Source: Streptomyces humidus (lineage in GTDB: Bacteria > Actinomycetota > Actinomycetes > Streptomycetales > Streptomycetaceae). Taken from it: 64,000 bases of DNA. Positions within the stretch are counted from its first letter, which is position 1; each line of letters begins with the position of its first letter. Under the pieces are notes generated by a model that made no database searches, was not told the DNA's origin, and saw only the letters and a list, made by a program, of their open reading frames with translations. The DNA lies in contig NZ_BMTL01000005.1 in NCBI RefSeq assembly GCF_014649655.1, forward strand, positions 186,001 through 250,000, in the 5' to 3' direction. The translations under genes were made by a program, and so were the position numbers. Below, one piece after another: positions 51,901 through 59,982 of this stretch.

Positions 51901-52613
51901 CCCAGCTCCTGCCGGCGGACCAGGCCGTGTACGGGATGGAGCGGCTCAGCACGGTCGACTCGATGGAGGAGAAGGCCGCTCACTACCTGCGCCTCATCAG
52001 GGACATCCAGCCCGAAGGGCCCTACCAGCTCCTCGGCTGGTCCTTCGGCGGTTGCCTCGCCTACGAGACCGCTCTGCAGCTGCAGGCCGCCGACGAGACC
52101 GTCGGCTTCCTCGGACTCATCGACACCATCTTGCCGGCGGCCCTTCCCGGCCTCCACTCACAGGACGTGCTGCTCGAACGCTTCGGACGCTTCGCCGAAT
52201 ACGTACAGAAGACCTACGGGCATGAACTGCGGCTTCCGTACGACGAACTCGCGGCCACCCCCGACGAACAACAGATCGATGTGATCATGCGCATGGTGGC
52301 GCAGGCCGGCCTCGACATGAGCCCGGGAATCATGGAGCACCAGCGGACTTCCTATGTGGACGCCCGCGTCGGTGAGCGCTACACGCCCCGCCCCTACAAC
52401 GGCCATGTGGTTCTGTACCGCGCCCAGCAAGCGCAACCCCTCACGACCGCCCTTGACCCGCGTTACCTCAGGACGGAAGCGGACCTCGGCTGGGCGCCCT
52501 TGTGCCCCTCTCTTGAGATCATCCCCGTCGAGGGTGATCATCTCTCCCTCATCGACCCGCCTCACGTCACCACGATCGCCAAGCATCTCGCCCGCTCTCT
52601 CACGGCTGGGTGA
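45942..52613 (+). CDS. Pks13-like polyketide synthase ACP-KS-AT-(DH)-KR-ACP-(carrier)-TE
   Basis: This 2223-residue megasynthase has an N-terminal ACP with Ser53 in VEYGLTSRAAVGL, a KS with Cys298 (DSACSSS) plus HGTGT and SNLAHLE, and an AT with Ser758 (GHSMGE). The AT specificity motif reads AGHS rather than YASH or HAFH. A DH-like region lacks HxxxGxxxxP and is probably inactive. The KR (Tyr1644, GGLTGLG) looks intact. An ACP has Ser1796 (LGLDSL). A further carrier-like domain has Arg1904 where the pantetheine Ser should be. The TE has GWSFGG (Ser2034) and GDHLSLIDPP. The FAAL next door should prime the N-terminal ACP, and the TE type is close to the Pks13 family, which transfers acyl chains to sugars. 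Likely product: a reduced alpha-branched beta-hydroxy lipid. Confidence 0.93.
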   Translation: MEPGSETAAEAGYGPASASQLRLTLRELVSQTCGIPEKELDDTRPLVEYGLTSRAAVGLAGQLEQLLHIALPATLLWESPTVERLVQHLVAIQEPDEAPQQAHPSGVLPETARAEEEDDARDAASGAGSVAVIGVGCRLPGGISGPEAFWKHLLAGSDLVGHASSSRRRAFAPVPGTDTQPEQPAHQGAFLDDIEAFDADHFGITPREAEVMDPQQRLLLEVTCEALDHAGLPAHALGDSDTGVFVGLSALEYGHLTTADPTRLTPWTSTGAAGSIAANRLSYLFDLHGPSVTIDSACSSSLVAVHQACRSLLSRDCDTALAAGVNVLLSPTVTASFEQAGALAADGRCKPFDAAADGIARGEGCGVVVLKRLADAQRDGDRILAVIKGTAVNNDGRSAGLMAPNPAAQESLLRRALDNAEVEPGSIDYVETHGTGTLLGDPIEAGSLGTVLGRGRPAERPLLIGSVKSNLAHLEGASGVVGLIKTVLALHHHQLPPSLHFHRPNPHIDFTGLRLRVVTTPTAWPQHGSRPARAGVSAFGFGGTNAHVILEQAPAGPDGSRAAQPRTDDEHGEDPHVLVVSARSKERISDAAAGLARLTAAVDAPALQDIAHTLARHRRGPACAAVVARTHQQATTLLTALARGEEAPGLVSPCSGDPTVHPTSDIRRPVFVFSGHGSQWHGMGAGLLRHDSRFAAIVHDMDPDYLAEAGVRLSDMLSRQAADGDVDHVQPLLFGMQIALARTLEAYGVHPGAVIGHSMGEVSAAVTAGALELTDGLRVVLRRSAELTVIDSQGIGAMAAVQLPVEDRMRVLSRFPGVEIAVHSSPRRCTVAGPADSVRQLVDELTARGAFARLLNVGGAGHSPAVDPAVPRLREALNGLRPGKAKTAWYNTVLDDPRANVCPDSEYWCANLRRPVRLHQAVEAAATDGNDLFLEVSPHPIALMPLSETLQEVGDPAQAVVIPTLRKEGDEAVDLRTALAQLHFAGVQLDEASLWPAGARIALPSPAWRHKSYWFGHRGSTSAASSPSHTVLGRRTDDPRTDAVLWQTDLGTAHADAPRRHLHGRPVLTLPAAAALMTAAVQENHEHDPVTDVCLEELVVHRWLPIAGSTPVTLLWEPSGGHAKATINARGTDGVWHCYASARIHTRPSPPAEDTSGTSPLLTSRWDPGADGESATPGHGELLAALLYAPAGTIAEGPEDNLPRGATSETVPTAVRRLHLHNPAAEGPFTIEAFPAPLDAVPPDGPGLRWNVVATGTRTRITAEGVELRPSEHEDVPKPLEALTYDIQWQKSPPLLPGHLDHALLLADEPVTGADSTVTALGSALRQKQVRTTTGTGSPDHLDQLLEDWLGNTPSEGPGAVVLLLSRPADPHDAGALHTATRVARRLASVTPGQQHPRLWLVTERARSTSPDEAGEPPLASLRGLVRVLSLEEPGLRASLVDIDTSRDSIEDLAQELLGDSPEDEVAWRAGTRLVARLARADLTARQHTVPFARRDAAYIITGGLTGLGLATARRLADQGAGRLVLNGRRPPTPEVQQVISELLAGGTSTTVVRGDITDPEVATHLVRAALSEGHALRGVAHCAGVLHDRMLTDLDITDIDTVLRPKVLGALHLDKALTSHDLDWWVFYSSAAALLGSPGQSGYAAANAWLDAMAQRRRAEGKPALSIAWGPWSGIGAAPADRSTALEPITVSEGLDALQALIVHNRTYTGVVYLDGERITEAFPSLSDIPFFADALQGDAGVHDDWPGADRIDTLGDNAADKVYERLVKRTAAIMGFSVPDLSETVPLPALGLDSLMAVRIRNAARQDFAVELPADLMLRGATLCDIGEAVLDGLGLSGATRHTETPPPPPDTTAVRPAPSPLPTTIQPRDPAERLVAGAWTEVLHSPPVDVRADLVSCGGDRSTAERLIEAINRRLGDARLDLTAEAVLTHRTVAALAELVRPAVNPTGESVLTTLRPPGSGSSRLPLFTFHPAGGPTSVYRPLTQLLPADQAVYGMERLSTVDSMEEKAAHYLRLIRDIQPEGPYQLLGWSFGGCLAYETALQLQAADETVGFLGLIDTILPAALPGLHSQDVLLERFGRFAEYVQKTYGHELRLPYDELAATPDEQQIDVIMRMVAQAGLDMSPGIMEHQRTSYVDARVGERYTPRPYNGHVVLYRAQQAQPLTTALDPRYLRTEADLGWAPLCPSLEIIPVEGDHLSLIDPPHVTTIAKHLARSLTAG

Positions 52614-52820
52614 GAACAGGTCCTGAGAACGCACCCCGGTTCGCGTTTCCGAGAGCCATGCCGCAGCCGGAGCCGACATGGGTGGCGTCCTCGCAGGCCG
52701 ATCCCCGTCGAGTGGGAGCGTCCGCACGGTATGGGGATTTTCTCCTGATCGGCTTCGCTGTCCTGCGTTGCCCGCGGGCCCCACATGGCCTCGTGCGGGA
52801 ACACCTCCTCGCCTGAGCGC

Positions 52821-53840
52821 TCAGACGACCGGTGCCTCGACGCGGACGAAGGTGAGTGCGTCTGACGTGCCGCCGACCGTTGTGACAACGAGCGGAACCG
52901 CACCGGACGGCCCTGGCGGCACTACGGCGGTCAACTCGCCGTCGGAGAGAACGACGTAGCTCACCGGCGAAGCGCCGACCTTCACGGAGGTGGTCGTAGT
53001 GAAGCCGGTGCCCAGCAGCGTCACCACGGCTCCACCCGATGCGGGGCCGCTGGTGGGCGAAACGGCAAGGAGCACGGGACCGCCGACGTAGGCGTAGGCG
53101 AGTGGATTCGACGACCCGCCTGGAGTGCTCACCGTGATGTCCGCGACCCCTGATCCCGGGGGAGCCTTCGCTGTCACCTCGGTGGACGACACACTGGTGA
53201 AGGTCGAGACCGCAGCCCCGAACCGCACCGCTGTGGCGTTCGACAGGTTCGCCCCCTTCAACGTGACGTTGTTGTTCCCACCGGTGGGGCCCGCACTGGG
53301 GGAGATCTCCGTGAGGAAGGGAGCCGGTACGTAGAAGAAGTACGCTGCCGCCGCCGACGCACTGGTTCCGGATGGCGTCGTCACCGTCACGGGAACAGCG
53401 CCAGGGGAGCCGGAAGGTGACACTGTCGTGATGCGTGTCGACGAAGTCACCGTGAAAGAGGGGGCGTTGTCGCTGCCGAAGCGAACTGCGGTGGCACCGG
53501 TGAAGTTGGTGCCGGTCAGGGTGACGGCGGTTCCGCCGCTTGCGGGGCCCGTGGCCGGCGAGACAGCAGTAACCGTGGGAAGGACCGCCGTATAGGTGAA
53601 GGAGACCGTTGCGTTGCTGGTCCCGCTCGGGGACACGACGGTCACCGGAACGGAGCCAGGGCTTCCTGCCGGGGTTGAGGCAGTGATCTGCGTCGAGGAA
53701 TTGACGCTGTAGGACGCTGCGTTGGAGGCGCCGAACCGCACAGCGGTGGCACCCGTCAGGTTGGTTCCGGTGATGGTCACCGTGGTGCCACCGGACACGG
53801 ATCCTTGTGAGGGGTTGATCGAACTGACCGCAGGAGGCAT
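52821..53840 (-). CDS. IPT/TIG-repeat protein 2 (four repeats)
   Basis: This 339-residue protein of four IPT/TIG repeats begins MPPAVSSINPSQGSVSGGTT. Each repeat carries GTN.TGATAVRFG-like cores. AGGAGCT precedes the ATG at 53840. There is no signal peptide and no membrane segment. It converges on the Pks13-like gene, with a 207-bp gap. Copy E of the repeated element lies about 300-390 bp upstream, the same arrangement as for the other two paralogues. Function is unknown. Confidence 0.9.
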   Translation of the reverse strand: MPPAVSSINPSQGSVSGGTTVTITGTNLTGATAVRFGASNAASYSVNSSTQITASTPAGSPGSVPVTVVSPSGTSNATVSFTYTAVLPTVTAVSPATGPASGGTAVTLTGTNFTGATAVRFGSDNAPSFTVTSSTRITTVSPSGSPGAVPVTVTTPSGTSASAAAAYFFYVPAPFLTEISPSAGPTGGNNNVTLKGANLSNATAVRFGAAVSTFTSVSSTEVTAKAPPGSGVADITVSTPGGSSNPLAYAYVGGPVLLAVSPTSGPASGGAVVTLLGTGFTTTTSVKVGASPVSYVVLSDGELTAVVPPGPSGAVPLVVTTVGGTSDALTFVRVEAPVV

Positions 53841-54287
53841 AGGTAGCTCCTAGGCGAGAGAGTCGCTGGCTGATTCCGCTCCGCAACGCACGACGCACGT
53901 CGTTCGTCACGCTGAAAAGAGGAAGGCTCGGCATGCGACGCTGCGGAACCTCTGCCCCCGGTCGGCGGCTCGACTGAACCGCAGACTGCCTCGACCGGCG
54001 CCGTGGCAATTGACGCCGTCTGCAGACGATTGCCATGGCGTGCGCTCTCCGGAAGCATCGACGATGTTCGTATGGCGACACCTCGCATGCACGGGCACCC
54101 GCGTCAGTCGCCGGATCATCTGCCTCCGGTACGGGAAGGGCGCCCGCCGGTCTGTGTCTCCAGTGACCCACGGGCGCCTTGCTCCCGGCAAGGCGGTACG
54201 TCTTCCATCACCCGTATGGAGTAGCCGTGCGGCGTCAAGACATGAGAATCAGTACGACGGGACGTCGGCGTACCGCAAGGAGCGCCG
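53841..54287. other. Intergenic region upstream of IPT/TIG gene 2
   Basis: This 447-bp gap has lower GC than the flanks. It carries repeat copy E at 54136-54224. I see no gene in the remainder. Confidence 0.55.
54136..54224. repeat. Repeated intergenic element, copy E
   Basis: The core GGGCGCCCGCCGGT (54138-54151) is followed by CTCCAGTGACCCA and ends with CATCACCCGTATGGAGTAG. The 3' end (ATGGAGTAG) matches copy A, and the 5' core is shorter than in A, B and D. It is the most diverged copy but shows the same order of motifs at the same distance from an IPT/TIG gene. Confidence 0.55.
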
Positions 54288-54620
54288 CTACTCCGGCACT
54301 TGCAGTCGTAGGTTCTGCAACGTGCGGCACACTTCCGCGTCCATCGCATCCCATGAGACGAAGCGCCAATCCGAGTCCGTCGCACCGGGCAGTGCTGCGC
54401 CTCGAGCTTCCCACTCCGAGACGAGGGAGGCGTACAGGGGAGTGCAACGCAGGTCGGCCGACTGGGCTTGACCTTGCTTCTCAGCCGACTCCTCACTCTG
54501 TGGCCGGGTTGATGTCACGTCCGCAGCGTCCGGGCGGGCCGTCCCGGCCAAGGCGTACCAGAAGCCCTCAGGCCAGTCACCGGGAAAGGCGGCATATGTC
54601 AAAGGCAGCAGGGAGCTCAT
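54288..54620 (-). CDS. Hypothetical small protein (doubtful)
   Basis: This is an open frame of 110 residues starting at the ATG at 54620 (MSSLLPLTYAAFPGDWPEGF) and ending LQNLRLQVPE. Amino-acid composition is protein-like and codon use is only mildly GC-rich, but there is no ribosome-binding site and I recognise no family. It could be a decayed or recently acquired gene. Confidence 0.3.
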   Translation of the reverse strand: MSSLLPLTYAAFPGDWPEGFWYALAGTARPDAADVTSTRPQSEESAEKQGQAQSADLRCTPLYASLVSEWEARGAALPGATDSDWRFVSWDAMDAEVCRTLQNLRLQVPE

Positions 54621-54844
54621 GTAGGGGGAACGAAGATCTGGACCGGGGAGACACTCGAACCTGCCACTGGTACTCCACATGAGTGAGACGACACCGTCCG
54701 ACCAAGGGGACCGGTTTGCCGCATGGCGGATCGTCGGCCGGAGTATGCGCATTGGCGGATGGGATGCCTCCCGGTGCCCGGTTCCCGGCGCATCGGTTGC
54801 AGACCCAGCGGCCGGCGATACAGGGAATCCGATTGGACAACCGA

Positions 54845-55078
54845 CCAGTCGGTGCCGCGAAAGCGGCACCGACTGGGGATCCAATCCCCTCTCCAGGGGT
54901 GCCCATCGCAGCCGCGGTGTGGCCGGACTTCCTTACCCGTAACAGAAGTCGGCGGCCGCACCAAAGCCACGCCCCCCAAGAGGGATGGGCAGCCCACCGG
55001 TTGGATACATCCAGTGACGCAGCATCCGGAATATGCCGCAAGGGGTGGATGGGATCGTCACCCTTTCGGAGGGGCGCA
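54845..55078. ncRNA. Repeated element, long copy B, candidate structured RNA
   Basis: This ~234-bp unit is shared in order and motif content with copy C. It begins with a perfect 14-bp hairpin with loop GAAA (54845-54876), then GGGGTGCCCATCGC (54896-54909), a variable arm that can fold (54916-54962), the core GGGATGGGCAGCCCACCGG (54982-55000), AGTGACGCA, ATATGCCGCAA and finally GTCACCCTTTCGGAGGGGCG. The opening hairpin differs from that of copy C at five base pairs, all compensated. The strand is unresolved: the GAAA loop favours plus, while position upstream of minus-strand IPT/TIG genes favours minus. It contains no ORF of note. Confidence 0.55.
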
Positions 55079-55236
55079 CCTCCGGGGCGCACTGTGGCGG
55101 TGTGTGGATCACGATACTCACGCGAAGTCGGCCCTTGCGTCGAACACCGGGTGAACCTCCCCGAGGGTTCCGCCAGGGCCGGGTCGACTCCGCGAGAGGG
55201 CCCCGGAACGGGTGGCAGGAAACCTCGCCCCAAGCC

Positions 55237-56079
55237 CTATGGGTGCTCGCCGAGTTGGAGGACGCCTGCGAGGGAGAAGCACAGAGCGCCGGTGAGAGTG
55301 CCCCAGTTGGCGATGTCGGCGTTGACGAGGCTGCCGGTGGTGGGGCTGGTGTAGGCAGCGAGCGCCGAGACCATGAACAGCACGGATCCGAGTTGGTTGA
55401 CGGCCACGATCCACAGCCCGAGGTCGTGTGTGGGGATGCGGAGCCGGCCGTGGCAGATCTCCACGAAGGCCAGGTGCCCGGAGATCAGGAAGAGGGTGCA
55501 GCCGATCACGTCGGGCGTCCAGATCAGCCGGTTGACCTGCTGCACGCTCAGGCCTTGCAGGAAGGAGTCCAACAGGTTGACGGCGAAGACGAGCGTGCCC
55601 GCGAAGAGAACGAACGTGCTCAGCCAGTCCACCCGCGTCGGCTCGTAACTCCACCATCGCCACTGGGGGGTGGCCAGTCGTCCTGCGCCGCCGGCGGTGT
55701 GGCGCGGTGCGTTGACCACTTGGAGCAGCGAGACGTATCCGCCGAGGGTGAAGAACAGGCCGCCCACGGAGTAGATCGAGGCGCATTCGGTGGCGTCGCC
55801 GGATCCGAACCGTGCGTCGGCCGCACCCGCCGCGAAGAGGGCCCCGCCGATGACGAAGGCGATCGCGGCGATGGAGTTGAGCCGCTGCAGCCGGGTGAGG
55901 GAAACGGCGTCGGCGCGGACGTGGCGCGTGGGCCCCGCACTGAAGGGGCGGACGGAGATCATGCCACGTCGGCGCGCGAGGCGGGACTCCCAGACAGCGG
56001 TGCCGCCGTCGCTGAGGCGCCAGGTGAGCCGGGTGGTGAACGGTCCCGCGCCCTCGGCGCGCTGGTCAGGTTGCCCCAC
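55237..56079 (-). CDS. Multi-pass membrane protein of unknown function
   Basis: This 280-residue protein starts at GTG 56079. After a ~65-residue soluble N-terminus it has about six hydrophobic segments (for example SIAAIAFVIGGALFAAGAAD and WLSTFVLFAGTLVFAVNLL), so it is an integral membrane protein. I do not recognise the family with certainty; YrhK-like proteins are a possibility. A shorter start at ATG 55962 is possible. The GT-encoding gene is upstream on the same strand with a 114-bp gap. Confidence 0.78.
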   Translation of the reverse strand: MGQPDQRAEGAGPFTTRLTWRLSDGGTAVWESRLARRRGMISVRPFSAGPTRHVRADAVSLTRLQRLNSIAAIAFVIGGALFAAGAADARFGSGDATECASIYSVGGLFFTLGGYVSLLQVVNAPRHTAGGAGRLATPQWRWWSYEPTRVDWLSTFVLFAGTLVFAVNLLDSFLQGLSVQQVNRLIWTPDVIGCTLFLISGHLAFVEICHGRLRIPTHDLGLWIVAVNQLGSVLFMVSALAAYTSPTTGSLVNADIANWGTLTGALCFSLAGVLQLGEHP

Positions 56080-56193
56080 GGGCCGAGCCTAGAACCTGCG
56101 GCGGGACGGGAGCCGGACGAAACGCCGTCCGCCGAGCCACTGCCACACCCCGACACGGCTTCCGATGTGCATGGCGGGTGAGCGCCGGGGACC

Positions 56194-57432
56194 TCACCCC
56201 AGCCGGTTCAGCACTTCGCAAGCGCGGCCGGTGCCGCTCTCGCTCCGCACCGCGCGCCCGAGTCGACGGGAGGCTTCGGTGTAGCCGGGGTTCCGGGTGA
56301 GTTCGCGCAGACGTCGGGCGAGGGCGGGGACGGTGAACTGACGGAAGGGCAATGGCCGGGGGCCTGCGCCGAGGTGGTGGACGCGAGCGGCCCAGTAGCT
56401 CTGGTCGCCGAAGAACGGGCAGACGAGGGAGGGCACTTCGGCGCGGAGTGCGGAAGCGGTGGTGCCCGCCCCACCGTGGTGGACGACCGCGGCCATCCTG
56501 GGGAACAACCAGTCGTGAGGAGTGTCGCTGACCACGAGGAAGCCGTCTTCGCTCGTGGCCGGGTCTCCGGCCAGCACGCCTCGGAGCCCTGCGCGTCTGA
56601 GCGCTGTTCGGACGAGGTGATCGGTGGCTTCGGGGTCGCTGGTCTTCATGCTGCCGAAGCCGACGTACACAGGCGGGGGTCCGTCGGCCAGGAAGGCGAG
56701 CAGCCGTTGCGGTGGTTTCCAGAGCGGCTGGTCGTGGTGCCAGAAACCGGTCACGTGAACGTTCGGCCCCCAGTCGGGCGGCCGCGGGACGACGGTGGGA
56801 CTGAACGCGCACAGTACGGGGGCACGGCGGATCCGGCGGAAAGGGGCGAGTGCGGACATGGGCGGCAGGCCGAGGTGCTCGCGTCGCCAGCCGTTGATGA
56901 ACGTACGGCACATGAGCCAGGATCCGAGGTCGACCGCGTCGAAGCTGAGGCGGTTGCCGAACCCTCCCAGGAGCCGAGCGGCCGGTGCCATGGGGTGGGG
57001 GAACAGGCTCGTGGGCTGGCTCGGCTGGAAATGAATGATGGCGTGCGGTACCCGCAGGTACTGGCTCAGATGAACGCCGAGGAATCCGAAGGCCGGGGCC
57101 AGGACCAGATCGGCGCCCTCGGCAGCGGCACGGGTCTCCTCGAGGATCTGTGCGACCCGCGGCCGCAGGACTCGGCCGATGCCGCGGATGAAGGCCGCCG
57201 GGTTGCTTCGGCCGGCCAGCAGTTCCTGGCCTTCGGCCGACTCCATGATCTCGGCCGGATCGGCTGCGAGGGGGTGAAAGTCCACTCCCGCGGCATCGAT
57301 CAAGTGCTGATAGCGGGTGCTGGCAAGGAGGCGCACGGCGTCGCCCTGCCGGGTCAGTGCTCTGCCGAGAGCCAGGCAGGGCTGGACGTCCCCCCGGGAG
57401 CCTGCCGCGAAGATCACCACTGTTCGGCCCAT
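56194..57432 (-). CDS. GT1-family glycosyltransferase (UGT/MGT type)
   Basis: This 412-residue GT-B glycosyltransferase has the N-terminal FAAGSRGDVQPCLALGRAL and the C-terminal donor site WLFPRMAAVVHHGGAGTTAS followed by PFFGDQSYWA. These are typical of sterol- or macrolide-type transferases that put a nucleotide-activated sugar on a lipophilic acceptor. GGAGAGG precedes the ATG at 57432. It lies 48 bp downstream of the esterase gene on the same strand, so the two may work together. The acceptor is unknown; a lipid from the Pks13-like enzyme is one option. Confidence 0.9.
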   Translation of the reverse strand: MGRTVVIFAAGSRGDVQPCLALGRALTRQGDAVRLLASTRYQHLIDAAGVDFHPLAADPAEIMESAEGQELLAGRSNPAAFIRGIGRVLRPRVAQILEETRAAAEGADLVLAPAFGFLGVHLSQYLRVPHAIIHFQPSQPTSLFPHPMAPAARLLGGFGNRLSFDAVDLGSWLMCRTFINGWRREHLGLPPMSALAPFRRIRRAPVLCAFSPTVVPRPPDWGPNVHVTGFWHHDQPLWKPPQRLLAFLADGPPPVYVGFGSMKTSDPEATDHLVRTALRRAGLRGVLAGDPATSEDGFLVVSDTPHDWLFPRMAAVVHHGGAGTTASALRAEVPSLVCPFFGDQSYWAARVHHLGAGPRPLPFRQFTVPALARRLRELTRNPGYTEASRRLGRAVRSESGTGRACEVLNRLG

Positions 57433-57480
57433 GCGTCTACCTCTCCGGGTCCGCGGCCCTTCCGACTCCGGTGGCGCCTC

Positions 57481-58500
57481 TCACCTGAGTGCCCGCTCGA
57501 CGGCCGGCCAGATGGTGTGCAGTTCACGGTTCCAGTACGGCCAGGAATGCGTCCCCGGTCCGTAGAGATGTGTCGTCGTCCGCACGCCTGACGAGCGAAG
57601 TGCCGCGGCGAACCTCTCCGTCGGCTTGGGGAGTGCCGATTCGGCCACTGCGCCGACCAGCACGACGTCGAGCGCATGGTCCCTGTCCAGTGGCCCGGGC
57701 ACCCCGTTGCCCGCGGAGAGATGGACCTTTGTTCCGCGGAAGGCGGCCGGCATCGCCGCGGGATTGTGGGCCTGCCAGATGCCGGCGTCCTTGATCGGGT
57801 CGCCCCAGACCTTCCGGAGGTCGGTGCCGTCCCTTTGCGAGCCGAGCGCCAGAGTGAAACGCACCGTGGGGTCGTTGAGGTCGACGTAGGAGCTCATCGA
57901 CGCCACGTACCGGAACATCCCCCGGTGATGCGCTGCGTAATTGAGTGCGCCGAACCCGCCCATGGACAGCCCCATGATCGCTCGGGAGGAGCTGGCACGG
58001 TAGGCCCTCTCCATGAGCCGGACCAGTTCGACGGTGTGGAAGGTCTCCCAGCGGGGGGCGCCGACTTTCCAGTCGGTGTAGTAGCCGGCTCGGCCGCCGT
58101 CGGGCATCACCACGAGGACGTCGGACTTCTCGGCGAGCGCCTCGACGTCCGTCTCACGCGTCCAGGAGGTGTAGTCGTCGTCCCCGCCGTGCAGCATGTA
58201 CAGCACGGGGAATGTGGCATGCCGGTGCGTCTTCCAGGTCCTGGGAAGGATGACCCGGACCGGGACGGAGCCGTGCATCGCGGGCGAACTGACCGTCAGG
58301 TCCCGGGTACGGGCGTCGATTTCCCGTACGGCGGTGATCCGGGCACCGGTCCCATCCTGTCCGGGCACTTGGCCCGCGCGGGCATGTGCGGTCTCGGCGC
58401 CGGACAGCGCGGAGACGAGCAGCAGGGCGCAGGCGAGAAGGGATCCGACTCTGACGCGCCGTGTACGACCGATGGAAGTGGATGTGACGAGAGGTGACAT
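57481..58500 (-). CDS. Secreted antigen-85-like esterase / acyltransferase
   Basis: This 339-residue alpha/beta hydrolase of the esterase (PF00756) family includes mycobacterial antigen 85. A signal peptide covers about residues 1-40. The nucleophile is in IMGLSMGGFGALNYA, and the His is in GTHSWPYWNRELH. AAGGAG precedes the ATG at 58500. Family members are mycolyltransferases or simple esterases; in this neighbourhood (FAAL, Pks13-like PKS, GT) transfer of an acyl chain between sugars outside the cell is a reasonable idea but not shown. Confidence 0.88.
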   Translation of the reverse strand: MSPLVTSTSIGRTRRVRVGSLLACALLLVSALSGAETAHARAGQVPGQDGTGARITAVREIDARTRDLTVSSPAMHGSVPVRVILPRTWKTHRHATFPVLYMLHGGDDDYTSWTRETDVEALAEKSDVLVVMPDGGRAGYYTDWKVGAPRWETFHTVELVRLMERAYRASSSRAIMGLSMGGFGALNYAAHHRGMFRYVASMSSYVDLNDPTVRFTLALGSQRDGTDLRKVWGDPIKDAGIWQAHNPAAMPAAFRGTKVHLSAGNGVPGPLDRDHALDVVLVGAVAESALPKPTERFAAALRSSGVRTTTHLYGPGTHSWPYWNRELHTIWPAVERALR

Positions 58501-59106
58501 GAGCTGCGGGACTCCTTAGCGAAGCGACAAGCCCAGGACGAAGTGGTGCTGACGGTCGGACGTCACGTGTCGGCACCCGGCTGCGGGTGATGCGCCGGCA
58601 GGCATGCGTTGTGTGGTAGGCCGATCGCGGGTCAAGGGGTGGTGCCCTCTGCGACCTGGCTGCGCGTGGAGTGCGCCGCCGACTTCCCGTCGCGAGCGGC
58701 CTGCGGCAGAGGGTGAGCAGCGCGGGCCGGGGGCACTCGCCGCACAGGGCCGAACGGTCGGCTCGGGGCGGGTGCTGGGCGGGTGCTGTCCGGCCGTACG
58801 GGGCCGCGCGAGCGGAGACGTCCCGTCCCCACACCTCCCTGAGCAAGATCAAGATGCACGCCCCGACCATGCCGAGAGGGGTGGTGAAGCACCAGGCGAC
58901 ACACCGGTCGGCCACTGAGACGGTCGACCAGGGGGCGGCCATGTGGAGGTGTTCCGGCGAGCTGTGCGCTCACCAGGGCCCTGGGGAACCTGACGGCCCG
59001 TGAGCGGCAGCAGCTGAGGGCCGGTTGCCGAGGTACCGCGTGTCGTCGCTTCGCGTGTCTTCGGCGTTGCCTGCCCAGGGCGAGGACGACCCCCTAGGCT
59101 GGCGCG
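58501..59106. other. Intergenic region, esterase / methyltransferase
   Basis: This 606-bp gap lies between divergent genes. On the minus strand around 58815-58942 there is a short stretch that would encode a membrane-like peptide (VADRCVAWCFTTPLGMVGAC), but it lacks a good ribosome-binding site and runs into unrelated sequence. I count no gene here. Confidence 0.45.
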
Positions 59107-59982
59107 GTGACTGATGCGCAGGAGCGGGTGCGGCCGTCGGGAGTGTGGGCTACGGCGGTGGGCGTGGCAAGGGTGCGGGCACTGGAGACCGAGCGGGAGA
59201 ACGCGCTGTTCCGCGACCCACTGGCACAAGCCTTCGCCACCGCCGGCGGTCTGTGGCCCTCCTCGTCGCCGCTGCCCGGTGACGAAGCCGCGCGACGACG
59301 CCGAATGGGCGTGGCTCTCTCCATCGTCATCAGGACGAAGTTCCTCGACGACCTGTTGCAGCAGGCAGCCGCGTCCGGGGTCCGGCAGGTCGTGGTGCTC
59401 GGCGCCGGCATGGACAGCCGGGCCTTCCGGATGGACTGGCCCGAGGGCACCCGGCTGTTCGAGGTCGACACCGCCGCGCCACTGGACTTCAAGGAGTCGG
59501 TGCTGTGCCGGGAAAGGGCCGTCGCACGCTGTGAGCGGATCACCGTCGCGGTGGATCTGCGTGAGGACTGGCCAGGCGCGCTGGCCGCCGCCGGGCACGA
59601 CCGGGCGGCGCCGACCGTGTGGATCGCCGAAGGACTGCTGATCTATCTGCCCGAGGACGCGGTGGAGCTGCTGCTGGCCCGGATCAGCGCGCAGTCGGCA
59701 CCAGGCAGTCGCATGGGACTGACGTTGGGCTCGCGCGGCGTCATCGAACGCTTCGGCGCGGACGCCGTGCCGGGATCAGCGGCGTCCATGTGGATCTCGG
59801 AGATGCCCGACGACCCGGTGGGCTGGCTGGCCGGGCATGGATGGGAGGCCTGCTGCCACACCCTGCGCGAGCGCGCTGCCGCGTACGGCCGCCCGATCAG
59901 CACCCCGCCGCAGCATGAGGAGCGGCCCGGCGGACTGATCTCGGCGGTCCGCCGACGGAGCGCCTCCCCGTTCCCTGGCTGA
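59107..59982 (+). CDS. LCM-family SAM-dependent methyltransferase
   Basis: This 291-residue protein is of the leucine-carboxyl-methyltransferase-like family that is expanded in mycobacteria and actinomycetes. It has ALETERENALFRDPLAQAFA at the N-terminus, the SAM loop VVVLGAGMDSRAFRMDWPEG and WIAEGLLIYLPEDAVELLL. It starts at GTG 59107. It is often found with polyketide and lipid genes, where it O-methylates a product. The target is not known here. Confidence 0.88.
   Translation: MTDAQERVRPSGVWATAVGVARVRALETERENALFRDPLAQAFATAGGLWPSSSPLPGDEAARRRRMGVALSIVIRTKFLDDLLQQAAASGVRQVVVLGAGMDSRAFRMDWPEGTRLFEVDTAAPLDFKESVLCRERAVARCERITVAVDLREDWPGALAAAGHDRAAPTVWIAEGLLIYLPEDAVELLLARISAQSAPGSRMGLTLGSRGVIERFGADAVPGSAASMWISEMPDDPVGWLAGHGWEACCHTLRERAAAYGRPISTPPQHEERPGGLISAVRRRSASPFPG

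Noticed and set aside
54635..54690. Minus-strand GGTTCGA resembling the T-loop of a tRNA or an attachment site
   Set aside because: The flanking bases do not form a T stem or acceptor stem, and no integrase gene is near.
54845..55078. Long repeats B and C as mobile elements (MITEs)
   Set aside because: I see no terminal inverted repeats or target duplications, and similarity is in ordered motifs with compensatory changes rather than overall identity.
58815..58942. Short minus-strand membrane-like ORF upstream of the esterase
   Set aside because: No ribosome-binding site, and the frame runs on into unrelated shadow sequence.
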